From positions 1 to 37,039 of the forward strand of contig DASXXX010000404.1 of the NCBI GenBank assembly GCA_036502765.1: 37,039 nt of DNA. The letters run 5' to 3'. Shown here one piece after another: positions 30,066 to 37,039 of this stretch. Each line of letters starts with the position of its first letter. Position 1 is the first letter of the stretch. Under the pieces are notes generated by a model. It did no database searches and was not told the DNA's origin. It saw nothing but the letters and a program-made list of their open reading frames with translations. The position numbers and the translations under genes are program-made. Source of the DNA: DASUAS01 sp036502765. GTDB lineage: Bacteria; Actinomycetota; Acidimicrobiia; IMCC26256; DASPTH01.

Positions 30066-31901
30066 GTGGCTTACCAGCCGATCGAGAGCTACGGCGTCAT
30101 CGGTGACATGCGCACGGCCGCTCTGGTCGGCGCGACGGGGTCGATCGACTGGCTGTGCTTCCCGCACTTCGATTCGCCGAGCGTGTTCGCTGCCATCCTC
30201 GATGACGACGAGGGCGGTCGGTTCGTCGTCTCACCCACCGGCGATCGCTTCCGGAGCAAGCAGCTGTACTGGCCGGACAGCAACGTCTTGGTCACGCGCT
30301 TCCTCTCCGATTCCGGAGTCGCCGAAGTCATCGACTACATGCCGGTCGGCGCGGCCGCCGAAGGATACGGACGGCGATGCATCGTCCGCCATGTCCGCGG
30401 CATCCGCGGCACCATGTCATTGCGCATGCACTGCGCTCCGAAGTTCGACTACGCGCGAGTGGTGCCCGAAGCCGATCCGGCGGAAGGCGGTGTCTGGTTC
30501 CGTTCACCCCTGCTCGATCTGTCGCTCGGGAGCGAGGTGCCGCTTCGGATCGAGGGCTCCGCGGCAGTGGCCGACCTGGCGCTCGAGCAGGGCGACGAAG
30601 TCTCCTTCGTGTTCGGTGAGGCAGACCCGCGTGGCAGTGGCGTCGGCTGCACCTCTGAGCGCCTGCATGACCTGCTCACGGGAACGGTCGACTACTGGCA
30701 CCACTGGCTGGCAAAGTGCACGTACCACGGGCGATGGCGCGAGATCGTCCACCGGTCGGCGTTGATGCTCAAGCTCCTCACCTTCGAGCCGACCGGCGCG
30801 ATCGTGGCTGCACCCACGTGTTCCCTGCCGGAACAGCTCGGCGGTACTCGGAACTGGGACTACCGGTACACCTGGATCCGCGACGCCGCGTTCACGCTCT
30901 ACGCCCTGTTGCGGATCGGGTTCACCGACGAGGCCGCCAACTTCATGGGATTCCTCGCCACCAAGTGTCACGAGACGAATCCCGACGGGTCACTGCCGAT
31001 CCTCTACAGCATCGACGGTCGACTCCCGGCGAGTGAGATGCAGCTGGACCACCTCGAGGGCTATCGGCGATCTCGACCCGTCCGCGTCGGCAACGATGCG
31101 GTGGGACAGTTGCAGCTCGACATCTACGGAGAGCTGCTGGACGCGGTCTACCTGTACAACAAGTACGGCGAACCGATCTCGTACGACTTCTGGGTCGCGT
31201 TGCGCGGCATCGTCGACTGGGTGTGCGACAACTGGCGGCACGTCGATGAAGGGATCTGGGAGAGCCGCGGCGGCCGGCGTCACTTCGTCTACTCGAAGCT
31301 CATGTGCTGGGTCGCGCTCGATCGCGCGCTGCGCCTGGTCGAGAAGCGATCATTTCCCGCGCCGCGCGAGCGGTGGACGCGCGCCCGAGACGACGTGTAC
31401 GAAGAGATCATGTCGCGCGGCTGGAGCGCGGAATTCGGAGCGTTTGTCCAGTCGTACGACAGTGACACGGTGGACGCGAGCGCCCTGATGATGCCGCTGG
31501 TGTTCTTCGTCTCGCCGAGTGATCCGAGGATGCTCCAGACGATCGATGCGATCAATCGTCCACCAGAAGCTGGTGGCCTGGTGGCAGACAACCTCGTCTA
31601 CCGGTACAACGTGCTCGCGAGCCCCGACGGTCTGCCCGGCGAGGAGGGGACGTTCAACATCTGCACGTTCTGGCTCGTCGAGGCGCTCACGCGCGCGGGC
31701 TGGTCGGATCCGGCTCGCTTGGACGCCGCGAGGGTGATGTTCGACCGCATGCTGGGCTACGCGAACCATCTCGGCCTCTACGCAGAGCAGACCTCGCGTT
31801 CCGGCGAGGCGTTGGGGAACTTCCCGCAGGCCTTCACCCACCTCGCACTCATCAGCGCCGCGTTCAACCTCGACCGTGCACTCGACGGCAGAGCGCGATG
31901 A
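30066..31901 (+). CDS. Glycoside hydrolase family 15 (glucoamylase/trehalase-like)
   Basis: A 611-aa GH15 enzyme. The N-terminal beta-sandwich domain begins YQPIESYGVIGDMRTAALVGATGSIDWLCFPHFDSPSVF (in parts), the hallmark of the family. The catalytic (alpha/alpha)6 barrel includes GTRNWDYRYTWIRDAAFTLYAL. The general acid is E399 in DEGIWESRGG and the base lies at E526/E527 in GEEGTFNICTFW. Actinobacterial homologues include trehalases (mycobacterial type) and glucoamylases; these cannot be separated by eye. No signal peptide, so it acts on cytoplasmic sugars, perhaps trehalose or maltooligosaccharides. The start is GTG 30066 (VAYQPIESYG). Confidence 0.93.
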   Translation: MAYQPIESYGVIGDMRTAALVGATGSIDWLCFPHFDSPSVFAAILDDDEGGRFVVSPTGDRFRSKQLYWPDSNVLVTRFLSDSGVAEVIDYMPVGAAAEGYGRRCIVRHVRGIRGTMSLRMHCAPKFDYARVVPEADPAEGGVWFRSPLLDLSLGSEVPLRIEGSAAVADLALEQGDEVSFVFGEADPRGSGVGCTSERLHDLLTGTVDYWHHWLAKCTYHGRWREIVHRSALMLKLLTFEPTGAIVAAPTCSLPEQLGGTRNWDYRYTWIRDAAFTLYALLRIGFTDEAANFMGFLATKCHETNPDGSLPILYSIDGRLPASEMQLDHLEGYRRSRPVRVGNDAVGQLQLDIYGELLDAVYLYNKYGEPISYDFWVALRGIVDWVCDNWRHVDEGIWESRGGRRHFVYSKLMCWVALDRALRLVEKRSFPAPRERWTRARDDVYEEIMSRGWSAEFGAFVQSYDSDTVDASALMMPLVFFVSPSDPRMLQTIDAINRPPEAGGLVADNLVYRYNVLASPDGLPGEEGTFNICTFWLVEALTRAGWSDPARLDAARVMFDRMLGYANHLGLYAEQTSRSGEALGNFPQAFTHLALISAAFNLDRALDGRAR

Positions 31902-31944
31902 GCTCGTCCAGACTTGGATCGATGTCGAGCAGGGGAGTGCCGGG

Positions 31945-32418
31945 ATGACGTCACACGTCGACATGTCGACCGAAGAGATCGCCGACCGCCTCGCAATTCG
32001 GGAGTTGTTCGATGCGTACACGCACTGCGCCGATGTGCGCGACGCCGGGGGACAGAAGGCGCTGTTCACGTCCGACACCCGGTTCGCCGTCCACATGGGC
32101 GGTCCGGGTACCGACCCGACCTACGTGCTCGAAGGTCGGGAGTCCCTCTCGCCCGTGTTCGATGACCTGAGCCGGTATGACGTCACCATGCACTTCAACG
32201 GCCAGAGCACCGTGACCGTCGACGGTGATGGTGCGACTGCCGACAGCTACACGATCGCGCACCATGTCTTCACGGAAGAAGGGCGCCGCCGGATGATGGT
32301 GGCGTGGCTGCGCTACCTCGATGTCTTCACCAAGATCGACGACGCCTGGTACATCGCCGAGCGCGAGATCATCGTGCAATGGAGCGAAACCCGAGAGCTC
32401 GGGGCGCCCGCGGCCTGA
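31945..32418 (+). CDS. SnoaL-like / NTF2-fold protein
   Basis: A 157-aa SnoaL_4-like protein. TEEIADRLAIRELFDAYTHCADVRDAGGQKALF (in parts, about residues 9-41) is the N-terminal helical pair; VTMHFNGQSTVTVDGDGATADSYTIAHHV and WYIAEREIIVQWSETR form the sheet. It resembles the SnoaL-like protein at 9893 in overall plan. ATG 31945 has GGGGAG at 31932-31937 and is preferred to the in-frame ATG 31876, which overlaps the GH15 gene. Function unknown. Confidence 0.82.
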   Translation: MTSHVDMSTEEIADRLAIRELFDAYTHCADVRDAGGQKALFTSDTRFAVHMGGPGTDPTYVLEGRESLSPVFDDLSRYDVTMHFNGQSTVTVDGDGATADSYTIAHHVFTEEGRRRMMVAWLRYLDVFTKIDDAWYIAEREIIVQWSETRELGAPAA

Positions 32419-32504
32419 TTGCCCGCTTCGGGGCCACCGGTACGTAGCGTCGAGGCGAACACGCGGCAACACTGTGCGCTTCACCGAGTGCTGGGAAGAA
32501 CCAC

Positions 32505-32861
32505 ATGAACCTCGGACGTGTCAGTAGCGCGGCCCTGATGCTCTCAGGACTCGCCGGTGTCGTCACGCCTCTGAAGGTCGCAGGATCGCTCGACCTCACT
32601 CCGTCGTCGGGGCGCGGAGTGGCCGAGACACGAGCCGGCCTCGGCGGAACCTACGCCGCGCTCGGAGCGTGGGCGCTGTGCAGTCGACGACCTGCCGCGC
32701 AGACCGCGGTCGGAGTCATGTGGCTCGGCGCCGCGGCAGCACGCATCGCAGCGTTGCTCCTCGACGATCCGGAACCTGACCGCACCTACTGGGCGTACCT
32801 TGCCGCCGAGCTCGGTTTCGGGACGCTTGCCGTCGCGTCAGGATCTGGCCTGCTCGGTTGA
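32505..32861 (+). CDS. Small integral membrane protein (DUF4345-like)
   Basis: A 118-aa protein with about four hydrophobic segments (residues about 6-24, 46-60, 66-86, 95-117). GRGVAETRAGLGGTYAALGAWAL resembles the conserved loop of DUF4345-type membrane proteins. ATG 32505 has a GGGAAG-like Shine-Dalgarno. The 86-nt gap before it holds nothing that I can name. Its stop lies directly at the edge of a tRNA 3'-end-like sequence. Function unknown. Confidence 0.7.
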   Translation: MNLGRVSSAALMLSGLAGVVTPLKVAGSLDLTPSSGRGVAETRAGLGGTYAALGAWALCSRRPAAQTAVGVMWLGAAAARIAALLLDDPEPDRTYWAYLAAELGFGTLAVASGSGLLG

Positions 32862-32896
32862 TCCTCCGAGAATGGGTTCGAGTCCCGCATCGCCCA
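32862..32896 (+). other. tRNA 3'-end remnant (T arm plus acceptor strand), possible attachment site
   Basis: TGGGTTCGAGTCCCGC (32873-32888) is a T-arm-like sequence with the loop TTCGAGT and a mostly paired stem, followed by ATCGCCC and A as the acceptor 3' strand and discriminator base. Upstream CTCGG/CCGAG (32853-32857, 32866-32870) can pair like a variable arm. No matching 5' acceptor strand (GGGCGAT) is found upstream, where the membrane protein gene lies, so it is not a complete tRNA. Such fragments are typical of attachment sites left by integrative elements. Confidence 0.55.
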
Positions 32897-32904
32897 CTCG
32901 GGTG

Positions 32905-33696
32905 TCACAGCGACGCGAGCCAGCCGTCGACCAGCGTGTTGAACTCGACCGGTCGCTCCTGGTGCAGCCAGTGTCCGGATCCGGCCCACGCGATCGCCCG
33001 GGATCGCGGATCCTCGAACAGCGTGGCCTCGAACGCGGCGCGGTCGGGGTCGGTGTAGAAGACGAGGACCGGGCAGGCTCGACGCCGCAGGTACGGCACC
33101 GACGTGTCCCGGTAGCCGAGCGAGTCGGGCCCGATGAAGAGTCCACCGAGCGTCGCCACGAGGACCGGGCCGGGAACGCCGGCGATGCGCCGCATGTGGA
33201 ACGACTTCAACGCTGCCGGCGTGGCGGCGGAGTAGCTCGCCGAGAGGAACCGCTGGGCACTGGCGACAGGATCGTCGGTGGCGAGGGCGGCAGCCATGCC
33301 TTCGACGATCGGTCGGACCTCGTCGGGCAGGAGGTAGCCGGGATCGACGCTGATCACTGCCGACACGAGTTCCGGGCGCTCGACGGCCAGCGCGCTCACG
33401 ATGGCACCGCCGAGCGAGTGCCCCATCGCGATCACCGGGCCGACATCGAGTTGCTCGAGCAGGCCGGCGATGTCGGCGGCGAACTGCTTCGGCTCGTAAC
33501 CGCCTTCCGGCACTGACGACCGGCCGTGGCCTCGGATGTCGACGACGATCACGCGGTGGTTCGCCGCGAAGTGGGGGATCTGCCACATCCAGTCGTGCCC
33601 GTCGCACGAGAAGCCGTGCACCATCAGGATCGGAGGGTCACCCTCGCCCTCGTCGGTGAAGAACAGCTCCACCTCGCCGAGATCTGCGTACGCCAC
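32905..33696 (-). CDS. Alpha/beta hydrolase
   Basis: Alpha/beta hydrolase fold 1 enzyme, 263 aa. ILMVHGFSCDGHDWMWQIPHF contains the oxyanion HG motif, VVDIRGHGRSS follows, GHSLGG holds the nucleophile serine, D is in VFYTDPDRAAF and the catalytic histidine in GSGHWLHQERP. It may act as an esterase, C-C hydrolase or haloperoxidase-like protein; the class is not resolved. Start GTG 33696 (MAYADLGEVELFFTDEG) has AAGGGA eight bases upstream. It is divergent from the binding-protein gene; its 3' end touches the tRNA-like remnant. Confidence 0.92.
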   Translation of the reverse strand: MAYADLGEVELFFTDEGEGDPPILMVHGFSCDGHDWMWQIPHFAANHRVIVVDIRGHGRSSVPEGGYEPKQFAADIAGLLEQLDVGPVIAMGHSLGGAIVSALAVERPELVSAVISVDPGYLLPDEVRPIVEGMAAALATDDPVASAQRFLSASYSAATPAALKSFHMRRIAGVPGPVLVATLGGLFIGPDSLGYRDTSVPYLRRRACPVLVFYTDPDRAAFEATLFEDPRSRAIAWAGSGHWLHQERPVEFNTLVDGWLASL

Positions 33697-33848
33697 GTCG
33701 TCAATCCCTTCGTCGTCCGCGAGCGACCCGGATCATGACCGATGACACCGGTCAGCGCGGTGCCCCCGTGTCGTGGCAGAGCACCGGTCCAACGAAACGT
33801 GTAGACCTCTTGCCGGAGAGACCCGGAGCACCACGAGCCGAGGAGCGG

Positions 33849-34982
33849 GTGACGACGATGTCGAGCATGGGCACGGCCGAGCCGATCAAGCTGGGCTTCC
33901 TCATCGACTACATCGGGGAGAGCTCCTCGATGGACGACCACAGCATCTTCCTCCGTCCACTCGAACTGGTGTTCAACGCCGGCTACGAGTCGGGGATGAT
34001 CGACCGTCCGGTGGAGGTCGTGTTCCGGAGGGCGCAGGGGCTGCCGCGCGGCAACGTCAAGGCGGTGATCGATGCGTTCGGTGAGCTGGTCGACGAGGGC
34101 TGTCTCGCCGTGATCGGCCCGCACATCAGCGACAACACGGTCGCAGTCCGTCCCGAGATCGAGCGCCGGTTCCGAGTCCCCGCCATCAGCGTGTGCGGCT
34201 CCGAGCACTGGCTGGGGGAGTGGACGTTCCTCCTCAACAACGGTTCGATGACCGACGAGCCGATCCTCTGGGCGAACCTGATGGCGCGGGCGGAGCAGCC
34301 GACGGCCGGGGTGCTCGTCGAGCGCTCGTACATCGGTCGGGAGTACCTCGCGAACTTCCGACGCGCCGCGTTGCTCGAAGGAGTGCAGATCGTCGCCGAG
34401 GAATCGATCGCCCAGACCGGTCAGGACATCTCGGTTGCGGTCGCGGCGCTGCACGAAGCGGGCGCGAGCGCGATCGTGCACTGCGGCTTCGGCCTCGGCG
34501 TGGCCGAGATCAACGACGCGCTGCGCGCGCTCGACTGGGATCCGCCGCGCTACATGGGCACCGCGTTCGAGACCGGCTTCAACGAGCACCTCTGGGACGC
34601 GTACCTCGGCTGGATAGGGCTCGAGCAGTACGACGAGGGCAACGCCGTCGGGCAGCGCTTCCTCGACGAGTACGAAGCGGCCTACGGCGAGCGGCCCGAG
34701 TACTACGGCCCATTGCTGTGGCGCGACTGCGCGACGTCGATCCTCGCCGCGTTGTCCGACGCGGCGCCGCTGTCACCGCTCGGCGTCAAGGACGCGCTCG
34801 AGCGGGTGAAGATGCTCCCGGCCGCGTGTGGCTCGCCCGGGACGCGGATCTCGTTCGGCTCCTGGATCCATCGCGGCTGGGTCGGCGCGGGATACCTCGT
34901 GGCCCGCACGCTCGACCCGGATGGCAAGGAGCTCGGCCAGTACTGGAAGTCCTCACTCGTCGGGCGCTACGGGCAGGACTGA
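33849..34982 (+). CDS. Periplasmic-binding-fold protein without signal peptide (ABC substrate-binding/AmiC-like)
   Basis: Type 1 periplasmic-binding-protein fold of the branched-chain amino acid/amide group (Peripla_BP_6), about 377 aa. IKLGFLIDYIGESSSMDDHSIF begins the first lobe; GCLAVIGPHISDNTVAVRPEIE and AISVCGSEHWLGEWTFLLNNGS are the ligand cleft regions. No signal peptide or lipobox precedes the fold, and no permease or ATPase gene adjoins. A cytoplasmic sensor role like AmiC is therefore possible. The start is uncertain: GTG 33849 lies close to AGGAG (3 nt), and ATG 33858 or 33867 are alternatives. The divergent gap 33697-33848 shows no clear promoter. Confidence 0.85.
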   Translation: MTTMSSMGTAEPIKLGFLIDYIGESSSMDDHSIFLRPLELVFNAGYESGMIDRPVEVVFRRAQGLPRGNVKAVIDAFGELVDEGCLAVIGPHISDNTVAVRPEIERRFRVPAISVCGSEHWLGEWTFLLNNGSMTDEPILWANLMARAEQPTAGVLVERSYIGREYLANFRRAALLEGVQIVAEESIAQTGQDISVAVAALHEAGASAIVHCGFGLGVAEINDALRALDWDPPRYMGTAFETGFNEHLWDAYLGWIGLEQYDEGNAVGQRFLDEYEAAYGERPEYYGPLLWRDCATSILAALSDAAPLSPLGVKDALERVKMLPAACGSPGTRISFGSWIHRGWVGAGYLVARTLDPDGKELGQYWKSSLVGRYGQD

Positions 34983-35002
34983 CCGGTCGCTGGTCACTCC
35001 TC

Positions 35003-35015
35003 GACGCGCAGCGTC
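35003..35015. terminator. Short hairpin between convergent genes
   Basis: GACGC GCA GCGTC forms a 5-bp stem just after the binding-protein stop and at the edge of the convergent gene; on the plus strand a T-rich stretch (TTCTTCTTCTTC) follows but is coding for the other gene. A weak candidate bidirectional terminator. Confidence 0.3.
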
Positions 35016-35379
35016 AGGCGTTCTTCTTCTTCGCCTTGCCACCCGTGAAGAGGTCGCGCCACGACTTCTCGGAGACGTCGACGTCGAAGCGCTTCGCCGC
35101 CGTCCGAATGCGCTTCCAGGCACGGTCGCGTTCGGCGTCGGAAACGCCTTCGACCTGATCGAACCGTGCGATCGCGTTTCGCACGTGCCTCGCGTCCACG
35201 AGCGGCTCCTTGCGTTCGTCAGGGAACGCGAAATCGTTGCGGGACAGGTCGTTCTTGTCCGCGGTGCTCAGACCCGGGCTCTTCGAACGCACGGATCGAC
35301 CCTTCGCCCGCTCGCTCTGCGCCGCTCGCGCCTTCTTGAGGTTCTTGCGAGCCGCGTCCTTCTGCTTCGTCGTCGACAT
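35014..35379 (-). CDS. Small basic DUF6582-like protein
   Basis: A 121-aa, lysine- and arginine-rich protein. The conserved core is LSRNDFAFPDERKEPLVDARHVRNAIARFDQVEGVSD (in parts, about residues 46-82), then AWKRIRTAAKRFDVDVSEKSWRDLF. I recognise this as the DUF6582 pattern, common in actinomycetes and of unknown role. The N-terminus (KQKDAARKNLKKARAAQSERAKGRS) is strongly basic and might bind nucleic acid. ATG 35379 has AGGAG seven bases upstream, so the longer open frame is not used. Confidence 0.85.
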   Translation of the reverse strand: MSTTKQKDAARKNLKKARAAQSERAKGRSVRSKSPGLSTADKNDLSRNDFAFPDERKEPLVDARHVRNAIARFDQVEGVSDAERDRAWKRIRTAAKRFDVDVSEKSWRDLFTGGKAKKKNA

Positions 35380-35538
35380 TGGCCACTCCTGGCTCGGATG
35401 CGTTCTTCGTTCCATCGCTGCCCTCTCGGGCCAGCGTTCCTCGGATTCGGCCGGCGCAAACGTTGTGGCCGGGCGCGCACGGGTCGCGGCGCGAGTTCCG
35501 GGGCCTGGGGAGGTGGGTATCGCGCTCGAGTGGAGGGC

Positions 35539-35916
35539 ATGACCGCACGACGACGCAGGTTCGATCGGGATCCGAACAACGTTCGTGCCGTGCGATCGTT
35601 CGTCGGTGAGGAGGCCTCGCGGTCCGGTGCCGATCCGGACACCGCGGCGCTCATCGCCAGCGAGCTCGCGACCAATGCGGTGCTCCATGCCCACAGCTCA
35701 TTCGAGATCCGCGTCCCGGAGACCGGCTTCGACGTGTTCCGCGTCGAGGTCGTCAACGATGCTCCCGAGATGCTTGCGGCGGTGAGAGAGCCGTCCGCGA
35801 CAGGAGGTCGCGGGCTGCACATCGTCGACACGCTCTCCCGACGTTGGGGAACGGAGGTGCTCGGAGACCAGAAGGTCGTGTGGTTCGAGCTGCCCGCGTC
35901 GCCGAACGGGGACTGA
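35539..35916 (+). CDS. RsbW-like anti-sigma factor / GHKL ATPase domain protein
   Basis: Small HATPase_c_2 protein, 125 aa. The N box is ALIASELATNAVLHA with E42 and N46; the glycine-rich ATP lid region is ATGGRGLHIVDTLSRRWG. These are the features of serine kinases that hold sigma-B/F-type factors or regulate STAS proteins. ATG 35539 (GGAGGG immediately before) or GTG 35530 is the start. It is followed 145 nt later by a STAS protein gene, its natural partner; no sigma factor gene lies in the window. Confidence 0.85.
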   Translation: MTARRRRFDRDPNNVRAVRSFVGEEASRSGADPDTAALIASELATNAVLHAHSSFEIRVPETGFDVFRVEVVNDAPEMLAAVREPSATGGRGLHIVDTLSRRWGTEVLGDQKVVWFELPASPNGD

Positions 35917-35954
35917 AGCGCCCGTCGAACACGCGCCGGAGTGCCGCACCAGGA

Positions 35955-35982
35955 GGGTTGCCGTCGATCGGCACTCGGGTAC
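35955..35982 (+). promoter_or_regulatory. Possible sigma-B/F-type promoter upstream of STAS gene
   Basis: GGGTTG (35955-35960) and GGGTAC (35977-35982), 16 nt apart, resemble the actinobacterial sigma-B/F pattern (GNNT, 14-16 nt, GGGTAC/T). It lies about 80 nt before ATG 36062. Weak evidence on its own. Confidence 0.3.
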
Positions 35983-36061
35983 AGAATGAATCACTGCCAA
36001 GGGTCCAGCAGCGGGCCGTGGCTGTTTTTCTGGTTTGGTGGCGCACGCCGGGAGGACAGAC

Positions 36062-36388
36062 ATGGATGCCGAGAACGACGGCTTGACGCTTCACGTGGAG
36101 CAGGACGGACAAGGTCCGGTGCTCCATGTCAAAGGCGAGATCGACCTCGTGACCGCCCCCCAGCTCCGCGCGAGCTTGCTCGAGTTGGCAGGCAACGTGG
36201 TCGTCGACCTCACCGACGTCGCGTTCCTCGACTCCACCGGCATCGGTGTGCTGGTGGTCGCTCGAAACCGCTTCATGGTGGACGGCGGCGGTCTGACGCT
36301 TCGACGGCCGAACGACGTGATCACTCGGACCCTCGAGATCGTGGGCATCGGCGAGTGGATCGAGGGTCACCGGGACGGCGATGCGTGA
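36062..36388 (+). CDS. STAS domain anti-sigma factor antagonist (RsbV/SpoIIAA-like)
   Basis: A 108-aa STAS protein. VLHVKGEIDLVTAPQLRASL is the family start, and VVVDLTDVAFLDSTGIGVLVVA contains the phosphorylatable serine S58 in DSTG. When unphosphorylated it would bind an RsbW-like kinase and release a sigma factor. ATG 36062 with GGAGGA at 36051-36056 fixes the start. The RsbW-like gene upstream is the likely partner. Its stop overlaps the ATG of the following remnant by one base. Confidence 0.9.
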   Translation: MDAENDGLTLHVEQDGQGPVLHVKGEIDLVTAPQLRASLLELAGNVVVDLTDVAFLDSTGIGVLVVARNRFMVDGGGLTLRRPNDVITRTLEIVGIGEWIEGHRDGDA

Positions 36389-36594
36389 TGTGGCGATGGA
36401 CTGAACGTGCGCGGCGACGTCGGCGATGGTCGTTGCTGGAACGACTCCAGGCGTGGGGCGTGCAGCGCGTGTTCGGCTACCCGGGTGACGGCATCAATGG
36501 CGTCTTCGGCGCGCTGCCTCGTGCCGAGGATGCGGCCGTGGTGCGCCAGACGACCAAGCAGTCGGTGCTCGACCTCCTGCCGGGGCGAGGCTGA
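36388..36594 (+). pseudogene. Internally deleted thiamine-diphosphate enzyme (pyruvate oxidase/acetolactate synthase-like)
   Basis: A 68-codon open frame. Residues about 20-48 read LLERLQAWGVQRVFGYPGDG and INGVFGAL, the exact N-terminal motif of thiamine-diphosphate-requiring enzymes of the pyruvate dehydrogenase (quinone)/oxidase group. It then jumps to AAVVRQTTKQSVLDLLPGRG, which resembles the extreme C-terminus of the same proteins. The hundreds of residues between are missing, with the join near 36525-36535 and the frame kept. It cannot bind cofactor or catalyse, so I call it a remnant; a retained small peptide is not excluded. Confidence 0.7.
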
Positions 36595-36617
36595 CCGTCG
36601 CGCGCTGGCGCGAATGG

Positions 36618-36643
36618 GATTCATGAGTCGCGGTCGGGGGTAC
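36618..36643 (+). promoter_or_regulatory. Possible sigma-B/F-type promoter upstream of cytochrome gene
   Basis: GATT (36618-36621), 16 nt, GGGTAC (36638-36643) fits the pattern GNNT-N16-GGGTAC. It lies about 30 nt before GTG 36674. Short degenerate motif; chance match possible. Confidence 0.27.
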
Positions 36644-36673
36644 GGCCCACAGAGCGACCACGAGGGAACAGAC

Positions 36674-37039
36674 GTGCGCGATCGGATCCTGGGCGTCTCG
36701 GCGGTGCTCGCTGCCGGCTGTGCATTCGTCACGATGGCTGTCGTCGCGCGTGCCGACGCATCCGGTGGGGTCGGTCCGCCGCCGTCGACCCACGTCAGCT
36801 CCGCGCGTGCGGTTGCGGTCCGGGATGTGTACCTCCGTGACTGCGCGACCTGTCATGGTGCGGACGCGCGTGGCACCGGCGCGGGACCGGACCTGCGTGG
36901 CGCCGGCGCGGCGCAGGTCGACTTCCAACTCGCCTCGGGACGCATGCCCGTGCCCACCGGTGATGCGGCCCAGCACCCGCGACGACCGTCGGTCGAGGAG
37001 GCGCAAGCGCGTCGAAAGCCCCGGTACGACGATGCGACC
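36674..37039 (+). CDS. qcrC: Cytochrome bc complex cytochrome c subunit (QcrC-like), 5' part
   Basis: The first 122 codons of a membrane-bound cytochrome c, running off the window. An N-terminal hydrophobic segment (about residues 5-27) serves as anchor or signal. The first heme site is CATCH (C57, C60, H61), followed by GADARGTGAGPDLRGAGAAQVDFQLASGRMP (in parts), where the methionine is the expected axial ligand. The phrases RKPRYDDAT and DFQLASGRMP match actinobacterial QcrC, a diheme cytochrome of the bcc complex. Start GTG 36674 has GAGGGA upstream. A second heme and the C-terminal membrane helix would be expected beyond the edge; qcrA and qcrB would be expected to follow. Confidence 0.85.
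   Translation, partial: MRDRILGVSAVLAAGCAFVTMAVVARADASGGVGPPPSTHVSSARAVAVRDVYLRDCATCHGADARGTGAGPDLRGAGAAQVDFQLASGRMPVPTGDAAQHPRRPSVEEAQARRKPRYDDAT

Noticed and set aside
32791..32896. Complete tRNA using GGGCGTA at 32791 as 5' acceptor strand
   Set aside because: Distance is too great, two acceptor pairs mismatch, no D arm or anticodon arm fits, and the region codes for the small membrane protein.
32786..33607. 273-aa minus-strand frame containing MRDSNPFSEDQ
   Set aside because: The phrase is the known false translation of a tRNA T arm read in reverse; the true gene here is the alpha/beta hydrolase in another frame.

Overview
The window is GC-rich DNA from a free-living bacterium, almost certainly an actinomycete. 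Evidence: frequent GTG starts, a cytochrome bc complex cytochrome c (QcrC-like), an F420-type (DDN/DUF385) nitroreductase, LAL-type LuxR regulators and RsbW/RsbV-like partner-switch proteins. The gene mix is accessory catabolic chromosome: dehydrogenases, oxidoreductases, hydrolases, two drug-type exporters and many regulators. Placement inside the Actinomycetota (for example Acidimicrobiia) is a guess. I see no CRISPR array, rRNA, complete tRNA, transposase or integrase.

Layout. (1) 1-8062, all minus strand: membrane-anchored PDZ serine protease, aldo/keto reductase, a three-subunit PaoABC-type molybdenum aldehyde oxidoreductase (four genes joined by GTGA overlaps), a 14-TM MFS exporter and a 3-hydroxyisobutyrate-dehydrogenase-like enzyme cut by the window edge. 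A related ~91-bp sequence lies just upstream of both the protease and the exporter. (2) 8277-9604, plus strand: NarL-type response regulator and a MEDS-domain protein. (3) 9764-30034: short catabolic transcription units (SnoaL + quinone reductase; ALDH + amidohydrolase + SDR; nitroreductase; ABM monooxygenase + MFS + SDR; YceI; MarR; alpha/beta hydrolase; GMC oxidoreductase + AKR; isochorismatase). Nearly all of these units have an upstream 21-bp dyad element, left arm ACC(A/C)G(G/T)GA, 3 nt, right arm TCCCTGGGGT. Two tandem ~930-aa LAL regulators (20187-25793) sit in the middle. (4) 30066-34982: GH15 glucosidase, SnoaL-like protein, small membrane protein, a tRNA 3'-end-like remnant, alpha/beta hydrolase and a periplasmic-binding-fold protein without signal peptide. 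(5) 35014-37039: DUF6582-like protein, RsbW-like ATPase, STAS antagonist, an internally deleted thiamine-diphosphate enzyme remnant and the start of qcrC.

The most interesting feature is the dyad element: nine copies in about 20 kb, eight sharing TCCCTGGGGT exactly, all intergenic and all oriented towards a start codon. It defines a candidate regulon of dispersed oxidation and detoxification genes, with a MarR regulator among its members and the two LuxR-type regulators as candidate readers. The assignment of a regulator is inference; the repetition of the element is read directly from the sequence.
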